A stretch of DNA of 64,000 nt, from positions 1 to 64,000 of the forward strand of contig NZ_JAGGPB010000046.1 in NCBI RefSeq assembly GCF_018614055.1. Reading direction: 5' to 3'. The notes beneath the pieces are model-generated. The model did not search any database and had not been told where the DNA came from. It was given only the letters and a program-made list of their open reading frames with translations. This DNA is from Streptomyces sp. ISL-98. GTDB lineage: Bacteria; Actinomycetota; Actinomycetes; Streptomycetales; Streptomycetaceae. Positions within the stretch are counted from its first letter, which is position 1, and every line of letters starts with the position of its first letter. The position numbers and the translations under genes were made by a program. Shown here one piece after another: positions 52,785-60,309 of the stretch.

Positions 52785-53093
52785 ATGGCAAGTCAGGACC
52801 GGCGCAGCTACGACACAGGCGCCTCGGTAGAGGTGCAGAGCGGGCTGCAGGGCATCGTGGGGCAGTTGGAGCGAGTCCTCGCAGATCGAGACCGGGCGGT
52901 GAAGGCCGCGATGACGGAATTCACCGCCGATGGGGTCTCGGACGAGTACCACGGCAAGGAGCTCCGCTGGAACGTGGCGGCCAACGAGGTGCGCAACATC
53001 ATCAAGCTGGTGCGCACGACGCTGGAGAAGAACGATGCCACCGCGCAGGCAACCTTGGCCCGGGCCAAGGCCGCGGTGGACGCCATCGGCTGA
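52785..53093 (+). CDS. Second WXG100/ESAT-6-like protein
   Basis: The protein is 102 residues: two long helices with YHG (in DEYHGKELRW) at the turn in place of WXG. AGGGGGA precedes the ATG. It is likely the heterodimer partner of the preceding protein and a substrate or chaperone of the secretion system. Confidence 0.75.
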   Translation: MASQDRRSYDTGASVEVQSGLQGIVGQLERVLADRDRAVKAAMTEFTADGVSDEYHGKELRWNVAANEVRNIIKLVRTTLEKNDATAQATLARAKAAVDAIG

Positions 53094-53121
53094 CTCGGCC
53101 GCTCACAACTAGGGGGATGAC

Positions 53122-53517
53122 GTGACGGGTTGGGATTTGGAGCCTGCCGGGGTGAAGGGTGCACTTGCGGTGACCTCCGTCTCGGTGGACTCGCTGCCGG
53201 GGCAGGTGAAAGCTTTCGCCACAGACCTGGAAAGCGCCGCCAAGTGGGCAGGCACGCTGAGCCAGGAGGGTTCGGACGGGGACGGCACGGCCGGCCTTGT
53301 CGGGGCTGCGCTCATGCAGTTTGCGCTGGCTCGCCGAGAGCAGTTGGTGTTCATGCAGCGGCGTGCGGTCAAATCAGTGAATGGCGCCAGGGCTGCGTTG
53401 GCGGCGTACGAAGCCGGCAACCTGGAGATGGCTCACACGGTGCAGCAGGAGGCCCTCAAGGCGCCCACCATCCCCGATCTCAATCTGCCTGGGGTCGACG
53501 GGGAGAGCGCCAAGTGA
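53122..53517 (+). CDS. DUF6507-like T7SS accessory protein
   Basis: The protein is 131 residues and alpha-helical (SLPGQVKAFATDLESAAKWA, later VNGARAALAAYEAGNLEMA). It resembles small helical proteins encoded just before large type VII effectors in Streptomyces, which act as targeting or chaperone partners. The GTG follows AGGGGGATGAC. The stop overlaps the effector start (GTGA), so they are made together. Confidence 0.65.
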   Translation: MTGWDLEPAGVKGALAVTSVSVDSLPGQVKAFATDLESAAKWAGTLSQEGSDGDGTAGLVGAALMQFALARREQLVFMQRRAVKSVNGARAALAAYEAGNLEMAHTVQQEALKAPTIPDLNLPGVDGESAK

Positions 53518-55574
53518 TCAAACCGGAGGACATACCCAGGTTCACCGGACGTCAGGAGGAGCTGGAGAAGGCAGTCGGGGCGCTGTCCGCCGACGGCTCC
53601 GGGTTCACCTCCACGGGCACGGACATCCACAGCCGGTTCCAGTCACTGTCCTCGTACTACGAGGCTCCTGAGGCAGAGAAGCTGTTCGCCACCACGGCCG
53701 CGGTGCAGACGGCCGGGGAGAACCTCGGCGCTGATGTGGAGAGTGTGGCCCGCGCGCTCGGTGAGTACGCGAACGAGATACGGCCGCTGGTTGCCCGGCT
53801 CGACGATCTGCGGAAACAGGCGATCGCGTTCGTCGCTGAGGCAAAGGGCGACGAGGGGCTGCTGAACAGCTGGCAGCGCGACCAGAAAAAGGTCGACAAG
53901 AACGAGGATCTTGTCAACGACGTCACTGCCACGACTGTCGCGTTCTGGGAGGCCGAGCGCACGGCCGCGAACAAGATCATGGCCTTGTTCAGTTGCGTCA
54001 AGTACCAGGCCAACGACGGTTCCAACAAGCCGGACATGTACGGGTATTCGGCCGATGCCTTGAAGGATGCGGAGCTTCCCTGGGGCACCGTCGAGGAACG
54101 CACGTTCCTGCCGGGCAATATCGACCGGCACATCAAAAGCTTTGTCTGGGACGGCCTGATCGTCGACAACATCTGGGGGACCATCCAGGGCCTGGGCGCG
54201 CTGGTGGGCATCGGCGCGGACGCCTCCGACACCTGGGACGCGCTGGGCCGCGTCTTCCTCGGAGCCGGCGACTACGTGCAAGACCCTCGCAACGAGCGCC
54301 CGGGGGGCTTGGGGGACCTGCCGATCGTCCAGGAGAGCAGGAAGGACGCCAAGGAGTTCGCCAAGGGCCTGGTCGCGTGGGACATGTGGAGCGAGAATCC
54401 GGCCCGCGCCTCCGCCACGGTCGTTTTCAACATCCTCACCCTCGGCGTGGGCCCGCTCAAGGCTGGAACGGCGGCCAAGGCCGGCCTCGGCGCCAAGACC
54501 GCGGGCACCGCGGCCAAGATCGGCGGGCTGCTCGACCCCGTCTCCGCAACGATCAAGGCCGCAGGAGCGGCCGCACCGAAGATCGCGGAGATCACGGCTG
54601 GCCTCCGCAAGGCCGTACCGGACCTCCCCGAGGCGGCAGACGGGTCCGTCCGGCTCCCTGAGGGATACATCCTTCGCGCGGACGGGGAACTCGTACGGCC
54701 GGACGGAAGCGTCGCGCGGAAAGGCGCCGGTGAGATGTCCGCCGCTGACCGCGCCGCCTTGGACGATGCTTCTCGCATTCCCGAACGGGTTCCGGCGGCC
54801 GTCTCAGAGACCCGTGTTCCCGCTGCCATGGCCAATGCAGGCGAGAACCTCGAACCCCGGGCCAACCACGGACCCCCAGACAACCATCACATAAACCAGG
54901 GTGGTTCGGGGAACGGAGGCCTTCCCTCCTCTGGATCCGGAGATGCCGCTCATGGCGCGGTCTCGGGCGGAGACCATCTGGATTCGGTGCGTGAGGCACC
55001 GACGGGAGCCGGTGGACACGACGGAGGCCATCCGGAAAGCCACCGCGCAGGTGCCTCCGAGTCCCCGGGCGGCCCCGCTCGCGCGCTGACACCAGAAGAG
55101 CAGGCTGCGCATGCCCAGCACCTGGAAGAGATCGAGCAGCGGCACGCGGACGACTTCGACCAGCTGAAGCAGGACCCGGACCACAAGGGGAAGGTCAAGC
55201 CTTCCGAGATGGATGAGGCTCGCCTCGCCCTCGACCTGCGTGAGCAAGGGAAAGTACCGGACGACATTCAACGGCCGCCCGAGGCGAACCATGGCGACCT
55301 TTATTCACCCAGCACGGGCGAGTTCTACGATATTAAGGGCGTGCACTCCGACTGGCCACCGCTCAACAACGTCCGGGACAAGTCGCTGCCGTTCAAGGGA
55401 GCGTACAATCCGGCAGATAACCAAGGGTGGATCCGGAAGCTGAGGGATCAAATCGTAGCCAAGGAACGCATCGTCATCCTCGACACGCGCAACGCAAACC
55501 AGGCCGCGATCGATGACCTTAGAGAAATTGCGAAGCGGAACGGTTGGAGTGATCGCATTGTCTGGTATCCGTGA
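53514..55574 (+). CDS. Type VII secreted polymorphic toxin with nuclease-like C-terminus
   Basis: The effector is 686 residues. A helical N-terminal LXG/WXG-like part (1-230) is followed by a hydrophobic Ala/Gly-rich segment (320-390). A disordered Gly/Asn/His-rich linker (450-560) precedes a C-terminal toxin of about 90 residues. The tail contains GEFYDIKGVHSDWP, in which D-x-K resembles the active-site motif of restriction-endonuclease-fold toxins, plus a later RIVILDTRN segment. The tail's DNA is visibly less GC-rich than the rest, as expected of swapped toxin modules. It is translationally coupled to the helper upstream and overlaps the immunity candidate downstream. Confidence 0.75.
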   Translation: MIKPEDIPRFTGRQEELEKAVGALSADGSGFTSTGTDIHSRFQSLSSYYEAPEAEKLFATTAAVQTAGENLGADVESVARALGEYANEIRPLVARLDDLRKQAIAFVAEAKGDEGLLNSWQRDQKKVDKNEDLVNDVTATTVAFWEAERTAANKIMALFSCVKYQANDGSNKPDMYGYSADALKDAELPWGTVEERTFLPGNIDRHIKSFVWDGLIVDNIWGTIQGLGALVGIGADASDTWDALGRVFLGAGDYVQDPRNERPGGLGDLPIVQESRKDAKEFAKGLVAWDMWSENPARASATVVFNILTLGVGPLKAGTAAKAGLGAKTAGTAAKIGGLLDPVSATIKAAGAAAPKIAEITAGLRKAVPDLPEAADGSVRLPEGYILRADGELVRPDGSVARKGAGEMSAADRAALDDASRIPERVPAAVSETRVPAAMANAGENLEPRANHGPPDNHHINQGGSGNGGLPSSGSGDAAHGAVSGGDHLDSVREAPTGAGGHDGGHPESHRAGASESPGGPARALTPEEQAAHAQHLEEIEQRHADDFDQLKQDPDHKGKVKPSEMDEARLALDLREQGKVPDDIQRPPEANHGDLYSPSTGEFYDIKGVHSDWPPLNNVRDKSLPFKGAYNPADNQGWIRKLRDQIVAKERIVILDTRNANQAAIDDLREIAKRNGWSDRIVWYP

Positions 55575-56208
55575 CGATGGGCGCCGCGTCAAGGCGCTCC
55601 CAACTGATGTGCAGGCTGCCGCTGTCTTGGAGGAGTGGTCAGCCAACAGCGAGTCTCTGTTGGACGTGGCTGGGCTTGACCTCAGGGGGGCCGACATCTC
55701 GGGTGCAGATCTCGCTAACGGGTTGCTCACTGAGGCCATCCTCCGCAACGTGAACCTGTCTGGGGCCGATCTGTACAGATCTCATCTTGAGGGGGCGGAT
55801 CTCAATGAGGCAGATCTCTCCGGGGCCTCGCTCGTGAAGGCCGTATTGGATGAATCCTCCTTGGGCTCCGCGAATTTGGATCTAGCTGATCTCGGAAGTT
55901 CGGAGATGTGGGCAGTTGACGCTCGAGGAGCAAGCTTTCGAAACGCGAAGTTTGATGGGGCCGGGCTGCTCGATGTAAGACTTCAAGGTGCGGACCTGTC
56001 GGGCGCAAGCGTTCAGCGGACATCGTTCCAAGTGGTCATGGATGAACACACGACCGTGCTGGGCCTTACCGGTACCGTGTTCGGCCCAGCTTCAGTGGCC
56101 GAAGGCGACGACCTGCGAGAGCTCTCAGGAGTGGACCTTGAAGCATGGCTGAATAGCCGAGGCGCACAGGTTCACGTACTGTCGCCTCGACAGCTACAAG
56201 GGCGCTGA
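55558..56208 (+). CDS. Pentapeptide-repeat protein, candidate immunity protein
   Basis: This 216-residue protein has about ten pentapeptide repeats (A(D/N)LXX type: GADISGADLANG, GADLYRSHLEGADLNEADLSG) forming a right-handed beta-helix that mimics DNA. It lies straight after, and overlaps by 17 bases, the gene of a nuclease-like toxin. The TTG at 55558 has GGAG eight bases upstream; a longer frame from 55513 would overlap the toxin more. A DNA-mimicking fold fits neutralisation of a DNA-cleaving toxin, but that pairing is inferred from position. Confidence 0.7.
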   Translation: MSGIRDDGRRVKALPTDVQAAAVLEEWSANSESLLDVAGLDLRGADISGADLANGLLTEAILRNVNLSGADLYRSHLEGADLNEADLSGASLVKAVLDESSLGSANLDLADLGSSEMWAVDARGASFRNAKFDGAGLLDVRLQGADLSGASVQRTSFQVVMDEHTTVLGLTGTVFGPASVAEGDDLRELSGVDLEAWLNSRGAQVHVLSPRQLQGR

Positions 56209-56840
56209 TGCGTGCCCCGCAAGAATGTGCTTCTTGGGTTTGGGAACTCGACGAATTCGCTACTCCTGGTCTGGAATCCGCGCTGATGACGGCGGCGCGG
56301 ATGTCCGCCGTCCTGCGTGACCATGGCCTCCTGGAGCCAAGCGGCCTTGAATGGGACTGGTTCATCTTCGGTGTCGGCGGACTTGGCTTGCATACGCGGC
56401 TTTCCCTCGCAGGAGGGGCGATCGACGACGCGCGCCAGGCTCAGCGGGTCGTTCAGTGCCGACCTGCGGGCTTTCCGGATGCCCAGGTTTCCGACATCCT
56501 GGTGTCGGGGGTCGGCACATGGCTCGACGCGGAAGGGAAGCATCGTCGGGAGCACCGCCTGGTTGAGCTGACTGTTTCGCCTGATTCCATCGGCCTGTCA
56601 GCAGAGGTGGCCGTCTTCCATGATATCTGGGGTGAGTTCGACTTTCGTGGTCAGCCGCACCCGGATGTCTGTAAGCGCAATGCTCCGCGCCTCGCCGCAG
56701 CCCTCCAGGCCCTCGATTCATTGCTGGGTGTGGCCGCGGAGCCCGGGGAGGCCACATATTTCGGACGTGCCGAGGGCTATGGAATTCAGGTACCGGAAGT
56801 ACTGGACGGTCGCGGCCCCGACCTCACGGACCTGCTCTGA
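56208..56840 (+). CDS. Unknown soluble protein, possible second immunity protein
   Basis: The protein is 210 residues that I do not recognise. It is acidic to neutral, soluble and mostly mixed alpha/beta (VSDILVSGVGTWLDAEGKHR, IGLSAEVAVFHDIWGEFDFR). It starts at the last base of the pentapeptide-repeat gene's stop (TGATG), so they are coupled. Immunity genes for polymorphic toxins are often found in such tandem positions; a second immunity or a regulator is possible. Confidence 0.6.
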   Translation: MRAPQECASWVWELDEFATPGLESALMTAARMSAVLRDHGLLEPSGLEWDWFIFGVGGLGLHTRLSLAGGAIDDARQAQRVVQCRPAGFPDAQVSDILVSGVGTWLDAEGKHRREHRLVELTVSPDSIGLSAEVAVFHDIWGEFDFRGQPHPDVCKRNAPRLAAALQALDSLLGVAAEPGEATYFGRAEGYGIQVPEVLDGRGPDLTDLL

Positions 56841-56917
56841 CACCCCGCGGACGCTGGGCCCAATGAGACGTTCGCGGCTGCGCTTTCGCTTGAGCATCAT
56901 TTCGATATACAAGGAGC

Positions 56918-57493
56918 ATGGTGTCATTGGCGCCCTATCCGTCGCCGGGCTCTATCGGGCCCGGACAGTCGGCGTCCCAGTTCGGATCGGCTCCGGCTGA
57001 GTTCCCCGCTTACCCCACGGCTGGGCTGCCGGTCTACCCGGTCAACGGCCCCGCGCCGGGCGTGACCGTTACGGCAAACGTGGGATCGCGGCTGGGGGCG
57101 CGGGTGCTCGACGTGGTCTTCTGGTTTGCGGGGTACTGGGTGCTTGCCCTGCCGCTGTCGCTGTGGATTGACCTGCGAGGTCCGGAGGAATCCGGGTTGC
57201 CTCAGGCGCTGTTGATCGTCTGGCTCCTCGTTTCGTTCACGCTGTACTTCCCGTTCAGCGTCTGCAAGTTCGGGATGACACTCGGCAAGCGGATCTGCGG
57301 CGTACGCATCGCCCGGTGTGAGACAGGGGGACGCGTCGGGTTCTGGCGGGCGTTCATGCGGGAGTTGTTCTGGCTCGTTTCGATCGTGATCCCGGTGCTC
57401 TGCATCCTGAACCCTTTGTGGTGCTGCTGGGACAAGCCGTTCCAGCAGTGTCTGCATGACAAGGTCGCGGGCACCAGGGCCGTGGAGCGGTAG
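56918..57493 (+). CDS. RDD-family membrane protein
   Basis: The protein is 191 residues. The N-terminal 45 residues are Pro/Gly-rich and cytoplasmic. An RDD domain follows, with R/D signature (GSRLGARVLDVVFWF), three hydrophobic helices and the second motif (GMTLGKRICGVRIAR). AAGGAG ends only two bases before the ATG at 56918, so translation may begin at the GTG at 56921 or the TTG at 56927. It lies at the front of the secretion-machinery genes and could be an accessory membrane component. Confidence 0.75.
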   Translation: MVSLAPYPSPGSIGPGQSASQFGSAPAEFPAYPTAGLPVYPVNGPAPGVTVTANVGSRLGARVLDVVFWFAGYWVLALPLSLWIDLRGPEESGLPQALLIVWLLVSFTLYFPFSVCKFGMTLGKRICGVRIARCETGGRVGFWRAFMRELFWLVSIVIPVLCILNPLWCCWDKPFQQCLHDKVAGTRAVER

Positions 57494-57502
57494 GGCGGTT
57501 CG

Positions 57503-57754
57503 ATGTCACAGGATTACGACAGTCAGTTGCTGGAGTCGGTGTCGGTTCGGCGTCGGCGGATGTGTGACGCCCTGCTGTTCGGTGCTCAGCGGGGGCGGCG
57601 ATCGGCCAATGAGCGGTTGGGGAAGGTTTTCGCCGGGATTGTGATCGCGGCGGTGTTGTGTGCCGGGTGCGTGGGGTGGTCGTTCGTCTCGAACCGGCTG
57701 GTCGGGCAGGGGCAGGGAGCGGTGCCGGGTCCTGTGAGCAGTTCTGCTCGGTGA
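57503..57754 (+). CDS. Small single-helix membrane protein of the T7SS locus
   Basis: The protein is 83 residues. A charged N-terminus (VSVRRRRMCDALLFGAQRG) precedes one transmembrane helix near 41-63, and a short Gly/Pro/Ser-rich tail follows. Such small proteins are common next to EccD in Streptomyces; no function is established that I can name. Confidence 0.7.
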   Translation: MSQDYDSQLLESVSVRRRRMCDALLFGAQRGRRSANERLGKVFAGIVIAAVLCAGCVGWSFVSNRLVGQGQGAVPGPVSSSAR

Positions 57755-57767
57755 TACGTTCGGTCGG

Positions 57768-59135
57768 ATGGGGACTTTGGGGGCGGCGGTGCAGCGTACG
57801 GAGTTGAGCCGTGTCACTTTGGTGGGTGACCGCCGGCGTATCGATCTCGTACTGCCGTCGGATGAGCCGGTGGGGCGGCTGTTGCCAGAGGTGATCCGGC
57901 TGCTGGGTGACCGGGTCGCCGCGCAGCCGATGCTGCGGCAATTGGTCACCACCGACGGTTCGGTGATTGCGCAGGAGAGCACGCTGGCGGCAGCGGAGGT
58001 GCCGGACGGCGCGGTGCTGCGGCTGGTGCGTGTGGAGGATATTCCGTCGGCCTCGGTTGTGCACGACGTCACCGATGAGGTGGCGGAGGATCTTGGCGTA
58101 CGGGCCTGGCGGTGGCGTCCCGCAACGCGGCGAGTGACGGCGGGCATCGTCACAGTGGGCCTGGTTGTCACGGCGGCGATGCTGGCGCGGGCCGGGTTCT
58201 CAGCTGCGGTTGTCGGGGCTGTACTGCCCTTTGCCGCGCTGGTGTTGGCAGTCGGTGGCGCTCTGGCCGGCCGCCTGGGTAATCGCGGGCTTGCCACCAC
58301 GCTGATCGCGAGCAGTGGGGCCCTGGCTGTGCTGGGTGCCTGGTGGCTGGCCGATGCCCACGGGTGGTCCGGTTCGGGACGGCTGGCAGGCGTCGCCGGG
58401 GCAGGCGCGCTGATGCTGCTGTTGCTGGGCTGGTTCTCGCCTCTGGGCCGCGGCGGTCTGATCGGTGCCGGCGCGGTTGCGGTGTCGGCCGTCGGCTGGG
58501 AAGTCGTGGCGGCCGTGCAGAGCGGGGCGGGCACAGCGGTTCAGCAGGCCCGGCTCGGGACGGTGCTGGCAGTGGCGTCCGTAGTCGTACTGGGCGTACT
58601 GCCGCGCCTTGCTCTGATGGCTGCCGGCCTGACGAGGCTGGACGACACACGGTCCGGCGGGGCTTCGGTGAGTCGGCATCAGGTGGCTACGGCGCTGGCG
58701 GCCGCCCACCGAGGGCTGGCGCTGACGACCGTCGTTATGGCGGTTTCCGCAGGGGCTGCCGGGCTGCTGGTGGTTCGCGAGCCGAGGGCGTGGACCGTGA
58801 CTCTGGCGTCCGTGGTGGCCATGGTGCTGTTGCTACGTGCACGGGCGTTTCCACTGGTGGCCGAGGTTGTGGTGCTGCTCGCCGTGGGACTGGCCCTCGT
58901 GGTGCGCCTGGCCATGCTGTGGCTGGAGCATTCTGCGGCGTACGGACCGATCGTCCTGGTGGTGGGGCTGGCTGTGGCCGGGCTCGTGGTGCTCGCGGTG
59001 GAGCCTGCCGAGCATGTGCGGGTGCGGTTGCGGCGGATCGGGGACTTGGCCGAGTCGGTCGGCGTTGTCGTTCTGTTCCCTCTGGCGATCGGTGTGTACG
59101 GCGTGTACGGGCGTCTGCTCGACACGTTCCGGTAA
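57768..59135 (+). CDS. eccD: Type VII secretion membrane channel protein EccD
   Basis: This 455-residue protein has an N-terminal ubiquitin-like domain (about 10-90, RVTLVGDRRRIDLVLPSDEP) and around eleven hydrophobic helices from residue 120 to the end. It is the multi-spanning core of the type VII secretion pore in the cytoplasmic membrane. It lies between the small membrane protein and the MinD-like ATPase in the same operon. Confidence 0.85.
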   Translation: MGTLGAAVQRTELSRVTLVGDRRRIDLVLPSDEPVGRLLPEVIRLLGDRVAAQPMLRQLVTTDGSVIAQESTLAAAEVPDGAVLRLVRVEDIPSASVVHDVTDEVAEDLGVRAWRWRPATRRVTAGIVTVGLVVTAAMLARAGFSAAVVGAVLPFAALVLAVGGALAGRLGNRGLATTLIASSGALAVLGAWWLADAHGWSGSGRLAGVAGAGALMLLLLGWFSPLGRGGLIGAGAVAVSAVGWEVVAAVQSGAGTAVQQARLGTVLAVASVVVLGVLPRLALMAAGLTRLDDTRSGGASVSRHQVATALAAAHRGLALTTVVMAVSAGAAGLLVVREPRAWTVTLASVVAMVLLLRARAFPLVAEVVVLLAVGLALVVRLAMLWLEHSAAYGPIVLVVGLAVAGLVVLAVEPAEHVRVRLRRIGDLAESVGVVVLFPLAIGVYGVYGRLLDTFR

Positions 59136-59145
59136 GGGGTACGTG

Positions 59146-60309
59146 ATGGCTGGGGACAGCTGGCAGCAGGACATTCTGCGGGAGTTGCGGCAGCCCAGCG
59201 CGTTGGAGGGGCAGGGCGGGGCACCGCGGCCGGCCGCTTCCGCGGTTCCCTCGGAGCCGCAGCGTCAGGCCCCCGCCGTACCAGCAACCGTTTCGACGGA
59301 CGGACCCGCGGCTCCCGGATCCAACCCCTCCACGGGTAGGCCCTCGGCCGCCCCGTCGGCCGGAAAACCAGCCGTCAACTCTCGCCCCACTCCGGAGTCC
59401 GTCCCCGTCCTCGATCCGCGTCTCGCCCTCCTCAGGGGCCGCTCGCAGCACGGCGATTCCGCGGTGCGCCGCACCGGACGCTCCCTCCGTCGCCTGGCCG
59501 TTAACTCCGTTGCCCGTGAGGTCGCCGAGACGACACGCATCGCAGAGCAGCTGCAGCAGCCGGTCACCACGGGACGGCACATCGCGGTTACCAGCATCCG
59601 TGGCGGCGCGGGAAAGAGCACGGTGTCGGCGCTGTTGAGCCGGATCTTCAATCATTACCGGCACGATCCGGTGCTGACGCTGGAGGCGGACACGGCGCTC
59701 GGAACCTTGCCTGTGCGGCTCGGTGCCGAGTCGGTCCGCTGGTCGTGTTCCGACATGGCGCGGATCCTGCGTCCGTCGATGTTGCTGACCGATATCACGG
59801 GTTATCTGGTGCCTCTGGAGAACGGCGGCTGGCTGCTGCCCGCGGGGCAGGGGCGTGTCGGTGCGCAACTCGACGTTCGTACTTATCGATTGGTGACAGT
59901 GGCGTTGAGCCGGTATTTCGGGGTGACCGTGGTGGACTGCGAATCGCTTCCGGGAGACATAGCCCGTACGGCGTTGGACACCGCCCATGGCCGGGTGCTG
60001 GTGGCTCCGGCAACGTTGGAGGGCGTGGCCGGCGCGCGTACGGTGCTGGACTGGATGGCAGGACTCCCGCGTCCGGCACTGCCGGGCACTGTGGTGGCGC
60101 TGAATTCGGTCTCTCCTGACATGACCACCGATCTGAAGGCTGCCACCCGGCATTTGCAGGAGGCCGGTGTTCCCGTGATCGGTATCCCGTACGACCGGCA
60201 TCTGGCCGCGGGCGGACCGGTACGTACCGAACTGCTGGGGCAGGCGGCGCGGGAGAGCGTCACCGGGCTGGCCGCCGAGGTTCTGCGGCGAGCGGTCGGT
60301 GTGCGGTGA
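59146..60309 (+). CDS. MinD/ParA-like ATPase of the T7SS locus
   Basis: The protein is 387 residues. About 110 disordered Pro/Ser-rich residues precede a deviant Walker A (IRGGAGKST near residue 155) and a MinD-like ATPase fold (TLEADTALGTLP, VTVVDCESLPGD). It resembles EspI-type ATPases linked to type VII systems. It starts 10 bases after eccD and its stop overlaps the eccC start (GTGA). It may energise or localise the secretion complex. Confidence 0.8.
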   Translation: MAGDSWQQDILRELRQPSALEGQGGAPRPAASAVPSEPQRQAPAVPATVSTDGPAAPGSNPSTGRPSAAPSAGKPAVNSRPTPESVPVLDPRLALLRGRSQHGDSAVRRTGRSLRRLAVNSVAREVAETTRIAEQLQQPVTTGRHIAVTSIRGGAGKSTVSALLSRIFNHYRHDPVLTLEADTALGTLPVRLGAESVRWSCSDMARILRPSMLLTDITGYLVPLENGGWLLPAGQGRVGAQLDVRTYRLVTVALSRYFGVTVVDCESLPGDIARTALDTAHGRVLVAPATLEGVAGARTVLDWMAGLPRPALPGTVVALNSVSPDMTTDLKAATRHLQEAGVPVIGIPYDRHLAAGGPVRTELLGQAARESVTGLAAEVLRRAVGVR

